From Cereibacter_A sp052244495 (GTDB lineage Bacteria; Pseudomonadota; Alphaproteobacteria; Rhodobacterales; Rhodobacteraceae): a stretch of DNA of 64,000 nt. The stretch lies in assembly GCA_052244495.1 (NCBI GenBank), contig JBQPXH010000007.1; one strand, given 5' to 3'. Under the pieces are notes generated by a model. The model searched no databases and was not told the DNA's origin. It saw nothing but the letters and a program-made list of their open reading frames with translations. The translations under genes were made by a program, and so were the position numbers. Of this stretch, positions 33,804 to 42,877 are shown piece by piece; position 1 is the first letter of the stretch; each line of letters begins with the position of its first letter.

Positions 33804-34457
33804 ATGGAGCGCAGTCGATCGGATCGGATTGCAGAGCTTCTGGAGGAGCAGATCCTCACCGGCCGCTTCCCCGAAGGCAGCCGTCTGGACGAGGCGCTTC
33901 TGGCCGAAGAGCATGGCGTCTCGCGCACACCGATCCGCGAGGCGTTCAACCGGCTGTCGCTGTCGGGTCTCGTCGTCCAGCACCCACGGCGGGGGGTCTT
34001 CGTGCGCAAGACCTCGGCGTCCGAGCTGATCGAGATGTTCGAGGCCATGGCCGAGCTTGAGGCCGCCTGCGGCAGGCTTGCCGCCGTTCGGGCGACCGAG
34101 GCCGAGATCGAGGCCCTCCAGGCGGCCAACCGCCTGTGCCGCGCCGCGCTCGAGCGCGGGGACGTGGACGGCTACTACGTCGAGAACGGCGTCTTCCACC
34201 ACAGGATCTATGCCTACTCGGGTAACCGGTATCTCGAGCATGAGGCGCAGCGGCTGCACCGGCGGCTGAAGCCGTTCCGCCGCATGCAGTTGCACCTCCG
34301 TGGCCGGCTCAGGCAGTCGATGCACGAGCACGAAGGCATCGTCGAGGCGATCCGACGCGGAGACGCTGCCGAGACTGCGGACCTGCTGCGCCAGCACGTC
34401 GCCGTGCAGGGAGAGAAGTTCCATCACCTCATGGCGCATTTGCGGGCGGCAGAATAG
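33804..34457 (+). CDS. matR: GntR/FCD-family regulator of malonate use
   Basis: 217 aa. The N-terminal winged helix (RIAELLEEQILTGRFPEGSR, EEHGVSRTPIREAFNRLSL) is followed by an FCD ligand domain (about 80-205) whose metal/ligand residues are seen in VENGVFHHRIYAYSGNRY and HEHEGIVEAIRRGD. The ATG at 33804 has CGGAG seven bases upstream. It is divergent from matPQMAB, the standard place for its repressor; malonate or malonyl-CoA is the likely inducer, by context. Confidence 0.88.
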   Translation: MERSRSDRIAELLEEQILTGRFPEGSRLDEALLAEEHGVSRTPIREAFNRLSLSGLVVQHPRRGVFVRKTSASELIEMFEAMAELEAACGRLAAVRATEAEIEALQAANRLCRAALERGDVDGYYVENGVFHHRIYAYSGNRYLEHEAQRLHRRLKPFRRMQLHLRGRLRQSMHEHEGIVEAIRRGDAAETADLLRQHVAVQGEKFHHLMAHLRAAE

Positions 34458-34659
34458 CCTGAAGACGTGCCGCCTGTTGTCGGCGGGAGTCGCAGCGGCC
34501 TTCCGGCGATCTGAGAGCGGCAGGTGATGGTCCTTATCAGGTTCCTTCATCGAGAAGGTGCGGCAGCGTCCGGTGCGGCCCGCCATACGCAACCGAAAGT
34601 CCCGGCTCGGATCACCTGGCTTGGGCTTGGGCGAGGTCGGCTTGCTCACCAGCCGATCG

Positions 34660-35425
34660 GACCGATCCGCAGTGCGGTACGATCACCGGCCGCCCCGTGC
34701 ACGAAGCGAGGATCTCGACGTCGATGCGCCAGGTGCGGCTGACCCGGCGCTCGTCCAGAACCTCGGCCGGAGAGCCCTCGGTCATCAGCCGGCCGCAGCA
34801 CCTCGGGTGCGGCGAGGAACTGCAGGAGCGATTGCAGGTATTGGAAGGAGAACAGCGTGGTGATGCCCGCCAGCACCAGAACCTCGGGCGAGGCCCCTCA
34901 CAGGTGCGGCGGCGTGGATCAGGCCGCAGGCGTCCAGCGTCATCGCGAAGGCCGAGGCCGGGACGACGATCCACACCGCAAGCGGCAGCCCGGTTCTCGA
35001 TCCGGCCCTTGGCGATATTGTCGCCGCCGACGCTCTCGATCCCGCGGGCCCATATCCCGTTTTCATGGAAGTTGCCGATCGCGCCCGGCCCCTTCTGCGC
35101 CACCTCCACTTAGACGCTGGGGACGTGTCACCCGCGCGGGCGACGCGGGTGGGCGGTATCCGCCATCTCTTCCGCGTAGAGCGCGGCCCGTGCCTCGGCT
35201 GGCCCGGGCTCTCCCACCACCGCGCCCAGAAGCCGGGTGGACGCAAGGTGCGCATCGACCGTCTGTGCGTCGTAGTCAATGGCCACGACCAGAATCCCGG
35301 CCGCTTCGAGCTGCGCCACGCCCTCACCGAGCGTATCGAAGTGCCAGCCGGCGAGGGTTGCCAGATCGGGTGCCGCAGCCATAGCGGCCTCGGCCGAGAA
35401 GGTGCCGGTTTCGGTGCCGCCGACA
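34660..35425 (-). pseudogene. Decayed iron-siderophore ABC transporter locus (FecB/FecCD/FecE pieces)
   Basis: Three fragments in operon order on the minus strand, in different frames. A binding protein of the FecB/BtuF type runs from about 35425 to 34990 (DVGGTETGTFSAEAAMAAAP, GEGVAQLEAAGILVVAIDYD, then after a frameshift EVAQKGPGAIGNFHENG and ESVGGDNIAKGRIEN). A FecCD permease piece lies near 34876-34800 (LAGITTLFSFQYLQSLLQFL). The C-terminal end of a FecE ATPase covers 34788-34660 (LMTEGSPAEVLDE, TWRIDVEILAS, GRPVIVPH). All are truncated or shifted, so the system is dead. Confidence 0.7.
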
Positions 35426-35981
35426 TCGTGAGGCTTTCAAGCGACGTCAGTGCGGCGGTGCAGGCCGCCCATTGCCCGGGCCCCCAGTCCGCCCACGGCA
35501 CCTTCGACAGTGCCGCGACGCATTTGCGCACAGCGCCTCTGTGCGGCTAAGTCACCGAGGCCGCGCGAGGGTTCGACCGACGCGGAGGGAGGTCTGCTAC
35601 AAAGGGCCTTGTGTTGTGGGAGACGGCAAACCGACACGGCCCTCCCGCAACCGACAAGGCGGCATCCCGACCTGCGTCCTCCATCCAGCCCGCGCCATCC
35701 ATCGCCGCTACTGGCCGCATCAGCCAACTAAAACCCTTCACGCCCTGACTGCCGTCGAAAGCCGGCGCATCGGAATGCGCATTCCGCCCTTATGGGTGGT
35801 GGCGCCATCCTTCCGGCCAGTTTTCTGCCCGGCTGGCGTGCTTCTGCTCGTACGGAGGGCGAGGGGTGCGCAGGAGCATGCGTGCGATTGCCCGGCTGGG
35901 CGTGGCAACCAGAAGCTGCAACAAGGCGGCAGAATGCAACGTCCATCCTCTGCGAGAGGCAGGCCAACCGGAAGTCAGAGA
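35426..35981. other. Intergenic/eroded stretch before the XRE gene
   Basis: No frame here has recognisable protein text or a credible start. It probably contains the lost 5' end of the siderophore binding-protein gene on the left and the leader of the XRE regulator on the right. Confidence 0.4.
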
Positions 35982-36323
35982 ATGACTCATCCCGTAGATC
36001 TCGAGGTCGGCCGCCGCATCAGACACCGCAGATGGATGCGTGGCATGTCGCAGCAGCAGCTCGCGCAGGCGATCGGCATCAGGTTTCAGCAGGTCCAGAA
36101 ATACGAGGCCGGAGAGAACCGCGTGAGTGCCTCGCGGCTCTGGGACATCTCGCTGGCGCTCGAGGCACCGGTCGGCTTCTTCTTTGGCGAGGAGGTCGTC
36201 TCACTCCCCTCCGAGCTCGATCGGGAGGCTGCGGACCTCGTGCGCCACTTCCTCGCGATCCCGGCGACGAAACGGCGGGGACTCTTGGACCTCGCCCTTT
36301 CGCTCGGTGAAACGAGCTGCTGA
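35982..36323 (+). CDS. XRE-family HTH regulator
   Basis: 113 aa. A Cro/C1 helix-turn-helix domain covers residues about 9-63 (GRRIRHRRWMRGMSQQQLAQ, IGIRFQQVQKYEAGENRVSA, LWDISLALEAPVGFFF) and a short C-terminal helix RRGLLDLALSL may dimerise. Rhodobacteraceae carry many such single-domain regulators. The ATG at 35982 starts the domain at its usual offset; the ribosome site is weak. It stands alone between relics. Target unknown. Confidence 0.8.
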   Translation: MTHPVDLEVGRRIRHRRWMRGMSQQQLAQAIGIRFQQVQKYEAGENRVSASRLWDISLALEAPVGFFFGEEVVSLPSELDREAADLVRHFLAIPATKRRGLLDLALSLGETSC

Positions 36324-36458
36324 AGAACATGCGGAGGTGGCCCTGACCCCCAGCAGTAGCGACTGCCTTTCCGTAGACGGGGTGATTGTAGCAGCGCGAT
36401 CTTGGCCTCACGCTTCTGTTATCATCATCATGGAGGAAGTCATGGGCTACCATGCCGG

Positions 36459-37164
36459 GGCTCTGTTTCACAAAGCTCGCGGGCGATTCACCTCAAGCGT
36501 CCAGCGTCATAGCTGAAGGGCATGAGCAGACGGACACCCCCGACCTGCAAGATCAGGAACTGGCGGGCCTGTAACGAGGCGCTCAAGCGCCGGAGCTCGC
36601 TGACGATCTGGTTCGTTCCCGAGATGACGTGGGAGGCCAGGCCGACCGGCAAGCAGGGACGGCAGCGCACCTGCAGCGACGCTGCGATCCAGTCCTGCCT
36701 GACGATGAAAGGGCTGTTCGGCATGGCACTCAGGCAGACGGCGGGCTTCGTCGAGAGCGTTCTGCAGTTGAGCGGGCTCGACTGGTCAGTGCCGGATTTC
36801 AGCATGCTGTCGCGCCGCCAGAAGACCCTGGCCGTGAACATCTCGCATCGTGGCTCGGACGGGCCGCTGCACCTTTCCGATCGACAGCACCGGGACCAGG
36901 GTTGAGGGTGAAGGCGAGTGGAATGCCCGCAAGCATGGCGGCTCCAAACGCCGCATCTGGCGCAAGGTTCACCTCGGGATCGATGAAGAAACACTGGAAA
37001 TCCGGGCGGTCGTGTTCACCGGCAGCGATAGGCGGGTTGCCGAGCTTCAGGTTCGTCTAGCCAACGGTCTCACCGCGCTCGGCAGACCCGTAACCGAGGC
37101 CGTGGGATAAGTGTGTCCGGGGAAAGGAGTAGCTCCGTCTTCAGCGGCTTTGTGCAGCAGAGCC
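36459..37164 (+). mobile_element. Decayed IS5-family element, copy 2
   Basis: Ends: left GGCTCTGTTTCACAAAGC (36459-36476), right GCTTTGTGCAGCAGAGCC (37147-37164), 16 of 18 matching. The 706-bp copy keeps the 5' part of the transposase that copy 1 lacks, but has lost the middle. Same orientation as copy 1, 8.7 kb away; the malonate operon and the siderophore relic lie between them. Target duplications are not evident. Confidence 0.82.
36522..37110 (+). pseudogene. IS5-family transposase with frameshift and internal deletion
   Basis: The N-terminus is intact from the ATG (CKIRNWRACNEALKRRSSLT, QSCLTMKGLFGMALRQTAGF, LDWSVPDFSMLSRRQKTL). Near 36885 the frame shifts (expected LHLLIDSTG is split), then runs VEGEGEWNARKHGGSKRRI and WRKVHLGIDEETLEIRAVVF. 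From about residue VVFTGSDRR it jumps directly to AELQVRLANGLTALGRPVTE, a loss of roughly 110 codons including catalytic residues. Inactive. Confidence 0.85.
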
Positions 37165-37552
37165 GGGCAGAAGCCTCTTCTGCCCTGCGAAGAATCCCCG
37201 CGGGCGGAAAGGGTCTGGCCCGCAAGGAAGTGTCGAGCGAGGGCTGCTGGCCGAAACAATGCTGCGGCGCGTCATATCTGATCGCTTCTGGCCTGGCTCA
37301 AGCAACATTCTTGTCATTCCGTAACTGCAAACCCGTCAAGATCCAGCATTCAACCCTTTGAAACAAAGCTGTTTTCTGGCTTCCTCGCGCGCCGCGTCGC
37401 GTTGCCATCGCGCGCTTTTGCGCGTTTGGTTCGGTCGGAAGATCCTTTTGCCGAGCCGCCCGAAGCCGCTGCCCGGACGCCCCGACGAGATGATCTTCCG
37501 CCCTTCTATTTTCAGGCCGCAGGCATCCCGACCCGCGGAAGAGGATCGCCCC
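37165..37552. other. Leader region of the pyruvate formate-lyase operon
   Basis: 388 bp from the IS end to pflB. A frame in phase with pflB is open from 37358 but has no family-like text and no ribosome site, so it is read as leader. A short hairpin CGCGC/GCGCG (37409-37424) and a small palindrome CTTTGAAACAAAG near 37353 are present. No convincing FNR/FnrL box (TTGAT-N4-ATCAA) was seen, although oxygen control is expected. Confidence 0.45.
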
Positions 37553-39820
37553 ATGAATGCCCTCACCCACGCCCCGTTCAGCAACGCCGTTACCGATCCC
37601 TGGGACGGGTTCACGACAGGCACCTGGCGCGACAGCATCGACGTACGCGGCTTCATTCAGGAGAACTACACGCCCTGGCTCGGGGATGCCGCCTTTCTTG
37701 CCGGGCCGACGGCGCGGACCCGGAACCTCTGGGCGCGAGTCGCGGATCTGCTGAAGCTCGAACGGGAGAAGGGTGTCCTCGACGTCTCGAGCGACCGGGC
37801 CTCCACCATCACCGCGCATGATGCGGGCTACATCGACCGAGAGAACGAACTGATCGTCGGACTTCAAACGGACGCGCCCCTGAAACGCGCGATCATGCCG
37901 AACGGCGGCCTCAGGATGGTCGAGGGCGGGCTCGAGGCCTACGGGTTCAGCCCGGATGCCACCGTCTCGGAGATATGGACGAAGTATCGCAAGAGCCACA
38001 ACCAGGGCGTCTTCGATACCTATTCGCCCGACATCATCGCGGCCCGCAAGTCCGGCATCATCACCGGCCTGCCCGACGCCTATGGCCGCGGCCGGATCAT
38101 CGGCGATTATCGTCGCGTGGCGCTCTACGGCATCGACCGGCTGAAGGCCGCCAAGCAGGCCGAGTTTCATGCGCTCGACGACGCCGTGTTCGACGAGGAC
38201 ACCTTGCGCCTGCGCGAGGAGCTTTCCGAGCAGTTCCGCGCGCTGGAAGAGCTGCGGGAGATGGGGCGCAAGTACGGCGTCGATCTTTCCGGCCCCGCCG
38301 CCACGGCACAGGAGGCGGTGCAGGCGACCTATCTCGGCTACCTTGCGGCGGTCAAGGAACAGAACGGCGCCGCGATGTCATTGGGCCGGGTCTCGACCTT
38401 CCTCGACATCTACTTCGAGAGGGACCTTGCGGCGGGAAGGCTGACGGAGCCTGCGGCGCAAGAACTGTTCGACGATCTCGTCATCAAGCTGCGGATCATC
38501 CGCTTCCTGCGCACGCCCGACTATGACGAGCTGTTCTCGGGTGACCCGACGTGGGTGACAGAAGCCATCGGCGGCATGGGCGAGGACGGGCGCACGCTCG
38601 TCACCAAGAGCTCCTTCCGGGTTCTGCAGACGCTCTACAACCTCGGCCCCGCGCCCGAGCCGAACCTCACCGTGCTCTGGTCGGTTCGCCTGCCGCGCGG
38701 GTTCAAGGATTTCTGCGCGAGGCTCTCGAGGGATACCTCGGCCATCCAGTACGAGAACGACGACCTGATGCGGCCGAAATGGGGCGACGACTACGGCATC
38801 GCCTGCTGCGTATCGGCCATGCGGATCGGCAAGCAGATGCAGTTCTTCGGCGCGCGCGCAAACCTCGCGAAGGCGTTGCTCTATGCGATCAACGGCGGAG
38901 TGGACGAGATCTCGGGCAAGAAGGTCGCCGACGGGCTGGAGCCGATCACCGCCGAGGTGCTCGACTACGACGAGGTGATCGACAGGTTCGAACGCGCGAT
39001 GGACTGGCTCGCGAGGACCTATGTGAAGGCCCTGAACGCGATCCACTACATGCACGACAAGTATGCCTATGAGCGGATCGAGATGGCGCTGCACGACCGC
39101 GACGTGCTGCGGACCATGGCTACGGGCATCGCGGGACTTTCGATCGTGGCGGACTCGCTCTCGGCGATTCGCCATGCGCGGGTGAAGGTGATCCGCAACG
39201 CGGCGGGCCTTGCGGTCGACTACGAGATCGAGGGCGACTATCCGGCCTTCGGCAACAACGACGACCGCGTGGATGCGATCGCCGTCTGGGTGACGCAGAC
39301 CTTCATGAAGAAGGTGGCGGGCCAGCCCTGCTTCTACCGCAATGCCACGCCGACGCAGTCGATCCTGACCATCACCTCGAACGTGGTCTACGGCAAGAAG
39401 ACCGGCAACACCCCCGACGGCCGGCGTGCCGGCGCGCCCTTTGCACCCGGCGCGAACCCGATGAACGGTCGCGATCGGAAGGGGTTCGTGGCGGCGGGGG
39501 CCTCGGTCGCCAAGCTGCCTTACGACACGGCGCTCGACGGCATCTCCTGGACAGCCAGCGCCACGCCCGGCTCGATGGGCCACACGGCGGCCGAGCAGGT
39601 CGCGAACCTCTCGAACTGCCTCGACGGGTTCTGCATGGCCGGCGGATTCCACGTCAACGTCAACATGCTGACCCGCGAGACCCTCGAAAGGGCGATGGAC
39701 CATCCCGAGGATTTCCCGCAACTGACCGTGCGGGTCTCGGGATATGCGGTGAACTTCGTGAAGCTGACCCGCGCCCAGCAGATCGACGTCATCAGCCGCA
39801 CCTTCCACGCAGGCATGTGA
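37553..39820 (+). CDS. pflB: Pyruvate formate-lyase (formate acetyltransferase)
   Basis: 755-aa glycyl-radical enzyme cleaving pyruvate with CoA to acetyl-CoA and formate without oxygen. The thiyl pair is Cys418-Cys419 (GIACCVSAM), the same numbering as in E. coli PflB. The radical Gly is residue 730 in RVSGYAV. WEGFT-like start DPWDGFTTGTWRDSIDVRGF and the TPDGRRAGAPFAPGANPM segment confirm PFL rather than a diol dehydratase or TdcE-like relative by overall match. GGAAGAGG lies upstream of the ATG. The activase gene follows 9 bp later. Confidence 0.96.
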   Translation: MNALTHAPFSNAVTDPWDGFTTGTWRDSIDVRGFIQENYTPWLGDAAFLAGPTARTRNLWARVADLLKLEREKGVLDVSSDRASTITAHDAGYIDRENELIVGLQTDAPLKRAIMPNGGLRMVEGGLEAYGFSPDATVSEIWTKYRKSHNQGVFDTYSPDIIAARKSGIITGLPDAYGRGRIIGDYRRVALYGIDRLKAAKQAEFHALDDAVFDEDTLRLREELSEQFRALEELREMGRKYGVDLSGPAATAQEAVQATYLGYLAAVKEQNGAAMSLGRVSTFLDIYFERDLAAGRLTEPAAQELFDDLVIKLRIIRFLRTPDYDELFSGDPTWVTEAIGGMGEDGRTLVTKSSFRVLQTLYNLGPAPEPNLTVLWSVRLPRGFKDFCARLSRDTSAIQYENDDLMRPKWGDDYGIACCVSAMRIGKQMQFFGARANLAKALLYAINGGVDEISGKKVADGLEPITAEVLDYDEVIDRFERAMDWLARTYVKALNAIHYMHDKYAYERIEMALHDRDVLRTMATGIAGLSIVADSLSAIRHARVKVIRNAAGLAVDYEIEGDYPAFGNNDDRVDAIAVWVTQTFMKKVAGQPCFYRNATPTQSILTITSNVVYGKKTGNTPDGRRAGAPFAPGANPMNGRDRKGFVAAGASVAKLPYDTALDGISWTASATPGSMGHTAAEQVANLSNCLDGFCMAGGFHVNVNMLTRETLERAMDHPEDFPQLTVRVSGYAVNFVKLTRAQQIDVISRTFHAGM

Positions 39821-39829
39821 GGCCCGGGC

Positions 39830-40621
39830 ATGACCGTCCATCTCCCTCCTCCCCGATCTGCAGGCGCGGTCCGTGCCCCGCGCGGCAGCGGCTGCCGGGG
39901 CTTCCTGCATTCACTGGAGACCGGCGCGGCGGTGGACGGACCCGGCATGCGCGTCGTGTTCTTCCTGTCGGGCTGCCAGTTCCGCTGCCTCTACTGCCAC
40001 AATCCCGATACCTGGAAGCTGCACGCCGGACGACCCGTCGGCGTCGAGGATCTGCTGGCCGAGGTTGCGCCCTATGCAGGCTTCCTGAAGTTTGCCGGAG
40101 GCGTGACCTTCTCCGGAGGCGAACCCCTGGTGCAGGCGGAATTCGTCGGCGAGGTGGCGCGTGCGGTGAAGGAGCGGTTCGGGTTGCACATCGCGCTCGA
40201 CACTCAGGGTCATCTGCATGATCGGGTGGAGGATGCGTGGTTCGACGCGATCGACCTCGTGATGCTCGACATCAAGCACATCGACCCTGAGCGCCATCGG
40301 GCACTCACCTCGCAGCCACTTCAGCCGACGCTGGACTGTGCCGAACGCATGGTGCGGCTCGGCAAGCGGATGCGCATCCGTTGCGTGCTGGTGCCCGGCT
40401 GGAGCGACGGACCGGAAGAGCTGGGCCGGATGGCGGACTACGTTGCAGGTCTCGGGCCCGCGGTCGAACTTGTGGAGGTGCTTCCCTTCCATCAGCTCGG
40501 CAGGTCCAAATGGGAGAGGCTCGGCCTCCCCTACCGGCTTGCCGACACACGGACACCCTTCCCCGAGGAGGCCGAGGCCGCCCGCGACATCTTTCGCGCC
40601 CGAGGGCTTTCTGCCTGCTGA
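39830..40621 (+). CDS. pflA: Pyruvate formate-lyase activating enzyme
   Basis: 263-aa radical-SAM protein that makes the glycyl radical on PflB. The cluster motif is C49-QFR-C53-LY-C56 in GCQFRCLYCHNPDTW. GVTFSGGEPLVQ binds SAM, and IALDTQGH and LVMLDIKHID are the family barrel strands. Its N-terminal extension of about 25 Pro/Arg-rich residues is longer than in E. coli (246 aa), and an internal start is possible. Operon with pflB. Confidence 0.95.
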   Translation: MTVHLPPPRSAGAVRAPRGSGCRGFLHSLETGAAVDGPGMRVVFFLSGCQFRCLYCHNPDTWKLHAGRPVGVEDLLAEVAPYAGFLKFAGGVTFSGGEPLVQAEFVGEVARAVKERFGLHIALDTQGHLHDRVEDAWFDAIDLVMLDIKHIDPERHRALTSQPLQPTLDCAERMVRLGKRMRIRCVLVPGWSDGPEELGRMADYVAGLGPAVELVEVLPFHQLGRSKWERLGLPYRLADTRTPFPEEAEAARDIFRARGLSAC

Positions 40622-40773
40622 CCCGATGAAATCGGGCGAAGGCAGCCTGCATCTGCGGCAACGGGCACAAATGCCCGCCGCCCGGATCAGCGACACTCGG
40701 GGCCGCGCGATGGCTTCAGCGATGAGGAGTGCCTCGATGCCCTGCGCCAACGCCCGCACCGGCCGAGGGGTTG

Positions 40774-40866
40774 TCCGTGCTGCACGATCACCGGCCGCCC
40801 CGCGTGCGAGGTCAGGACCTCCGCGCCTGTCTGCCATGCCCGGCGAACACGGGCTTCCGTCAGCGC
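40774..40866 (-). pseudogene. C-terminal relic of a FecE-type ABC ATPase
   Basis: About 31 residues on the minus strand (ALTEARVRRAWQTGAEVLTS, then HAGRPVIVQHG) match the end of siderophore ABC ATPases and resemble the FecE relic at 34788-34660 (DERRVSRTWRIDVEILAS, GRPVIVPH). The rest of the gene is absent; the remainder of the gap between pflA and the GntR gene (40622-40988) shows nothing else. Confidence 0.6.
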
Positions 40867-40988
40867 CCGGACGGATCCACGTCGTCGAAGGCCTCCGGCG
40901 AAGCCGGGTCGGCAATGAAGGCAGATGGTCCGGTTGAAGGGCAGTCCGGAACGACCAGACAGGCATCTTCCGTCGGGACATGCCCCTG

Positions 40989-41714
40989 TCAGAAGTAGTC
41001 GGGGTGGCGTGCCTTGATCTGCTCGACGGTAGCCAGCGTCCCCGACAGATGTCCTCGGACGGCAGCAGTGGCCGCGTCGAGATCGCCGGCTTCTATGGCC
41101 GAGATGATCTGGCGGTGCGCCGAGAGGATCGCATCCGGCTTGCCGGCATCGGGCAGGTTCAGGTTGCGCAAGCGGTCGATATGTCCTGACCGGGCCGTCA
41201 CGAGGTCCCAGAGCCTCGAAACGCCAGCGGCTTCGCAAAGCGACTGATGGAAGATGCGGTCGAGTCGCGCGAACCGGTCCATGTCGTGCTCGGCCAGCGC
41301 CGTCTCGCCGAGACTCAGCACCCTGCGGGCCAGGCGCAGCTGCTCGGCGTCGCCCGCCTCCACCAGACGCCGCGTCACCTCCAGCTCGATGGAGAGCCGG
41401 AGGAACTGCGTCTCCCGCGCCTGTTCGACATCGATGCGGGCGACCTCGGTCCTCGACTGCGGATAGACGACGAGCAGACCCTCCTCCTCGAGCTTGAGCA
41501 TCGCATCGCGCACCGGCGTCTGGCTGACGCGAAAGAGGTCGGCAATCTCGGCGCGGGACAGGTTCTGGCCCGGCACGAGGTCCAGTGACACGATGCGCTC
41601 GCGCAGCGCGTCGTGAACCTGCTGGCTCGCCGACAGCCGCCGCAGGCGGAGCGGTCGCACTGCCGCATCGTTATGCCCGAGATCGCTGATCTGCTCTGCC
41701 ACGCTGCCGCCCAT
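40989..41714 (-). CDS. GntR/FCD-family regulator of the sugar-acid operon
   Basis: 241 aa. Winged helix: QQVHDALRERIVSLDLVPGQ, AEIADLFRVSQTPVRDAMLK. FCD domain: FARLDRIFHQSLCEAAG and ILSAHRQIISAIEAGD, with the Asp and His residues that bind metal and carboxylate ligands. AGAGGG precedes the ATG at 41714. It is divergent from the TRAP/dehydratase operon, with an 18-bp palindrome between them, so it most likely represses it until a sugar acid or its 2-keto-3-deoxy product binds. Confidence 0.88.
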   Translation of the reverse strand: MGGSVAEQISDLGHNDAAVRPLRLRRLSASQQVHDALRERIVSLDLVPGQNLSRAEIADLFRVSQTPVRDAMLKLEEEGLLVVYPQSRTEVARIDVEQARETQFLRLSIELEVTRRLVEAGDAEQLRLARRVLSLGETALAEHDMDRFARLDRIFHQSLCEAAGVSRLWDLVTARSGHIDRLRNLNLPDAGKPDAILSAHRQIISAIEAGDLDAATAAVRGHLSGTLATVEQIKARHPDYF

Positions 41715-41770
41715 CGGATCCCTCTGCCGCTTCCGCACCACACAAAGCCTACACTGAGCTTGCCGATCAT

Positions 41771-41788
41771 ACACTAATATATTAGTGT
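41771..41788. promoter_or_regulatory. 18-bp perfect palindrome, GntR operator candidate
   Basis: ACACTAATATATTAGTGT reads the same on both strands. It lies between the start codons of the GntR gene (41714) and the TRAP binding-protein gene (41841), in otherwise GC-rich DNA. AT-rich perfect palindromes of this size are typical FCD-GntR dimer sites. It is close enough to both starts to control both directions. Confidence 0.75.
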
Positions 41789-41840
41789 TCGAGTTGTCGC
41801 GGGGCAGAGGAGGTCCCGCCTGATTCTCAGGGAGGAAAAA

Positions 41841-42866
41841 ATGCAGTTTTCCAGAACGGCCGCTCTGGCCGCGTCCGTCTGCGCGCTGGCGGGTGCGGCC
41901 CATGCAGAGACGCTGAACATCCAGACCTCGTTCAACGCGGGTGACTTCTCGACCCAATACCTGACCGAGACGTGGCTTCCGAAGATCTCCGAGATGACCG
42001 AAGGCCGGATCGAGATCGTGCTGACGCCCTCCGGCTCGGTCGTGCCGTCAAAGGAAACTCCAGAGGCGGTGGCCGCGGGTGTGCTGGACGGCGATTTCAC
42101 CTCGGTGAACTACTTCTCGGGCTTGGAACCCGCCTACGCGATCATGGGCGACCTGATCTCGGGCTACGACAGGCCCGAACAGATGCTGGGCTTCTGCAAG
42201 GACGGCGGCGGCGAGGCGGTTATGCAGAAGGCGGCCAACGCGGTGACGGATGGCGAGGTTCAGGTGGTGGCCTGCGGCCCCTATTCCAAGGAGTCGCTTC
42301 CGGCGCGCACGCCGATCCGCAGCTTCGAGGATCTCGCGGGCAAGAAGATCCGCTCGCCCGAAGGTCTGGCCGCTGCCGTGTTCGAGGCCGCCGGTGCCTC
42401 GCCGGTCTCGATCCCGTTCTCCGAAGTCTACGGGGCGCTGGAAAAGGGTATCGTCGATGCCGCAGATGCTTCGGCCTATGTCAACAACGACGCGACAGGC
42501 ATGCATGACGTAGCGCCCTATCCACTTTACCCGGGCATCCATTCCATGCCCTCGATGCAGTTCACCATCAACAAGGAGCGGTGGGAGTCGATCTCGGCCG
42601 AGGACCGGACGGCCCTGCGCGACTGGTGGTACGATGCGATGTATGCCATGGCCGCCGAGGTGACGCGCCTTGATGCCGAACTCGCTGCACGCGACGACGC
42701 GGGCGACAAGATCGAGGTGATCGACTGGCCGCAGGAAGACCGCGACCAACTGCGCGAAGTGGCGCGGAAGCAGTGGGAAGCCTATGCGCAGAAATCCGAG
42801 CTGGCGCAGGAAGCGCTGGACGCCAACATCGCCTACATGACCGAGATCGGCCTCTTCCAGAACTGA
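41841..42866 (+). CDS. TRAP periplasmic binding protein (DctP family), sugar acid
   Basis: 341 aa. Signal peptide FSRTAALAASVCALAGAAHA cleaved before ETLNIQT. DctP traits: MTEGRIEIVLTPSGSVVPSK, LAGKKIRSPEGLAAAVFEAA with the conserved Arg contacting a carboxylate, VYGALEKGIVDAADASAYVN. Two cysteines (FCKDGGG, VACGPY) may form a disulfide. Strong GGGAGG before the ATG. First gene of an operon ending in pentonate-type catabolic enzymes, so the ligand is probably a sugar acid. Confidence 0.9.
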   Translation: MQFSRTAALAASVCALAGAAHAETLNIQTSFNAGDFSTQYLTETWLPKISEMTEGRIEIVLTPSGSVVPSKETPEAVAAGVLDGDFTSVNYFSGLEPAYAIMGDLISGYDRPEQMLGFCKDGGGEAVMQKAANAVTDGEVQVVACGPYSKESLPARTPIRSFEDLAGKKIRSPEGLAAAVFEAAGASPVSIPFSEVYGALEKGIVDAADASAYVNNDATGMHDVAPYPLYPGIHSMPSMQFTINKERWESISAEDRTALRDWWYDAMYAMAAEVTRLDAELAARDDAGDKIEVIDWPQEDRDQLREVARKQWEAYAQKSELAQEALDANIAYMTEIGLFQN

Positions 42867-42877
42867 GGCCGATTGCC

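Noticed and set aside
37165..37552. FNR/FnrL-type operator upstream of pflB
   Set aside because: Looked for TTGAT-N4-ATCAA and near variants; nothing better than chance was found.
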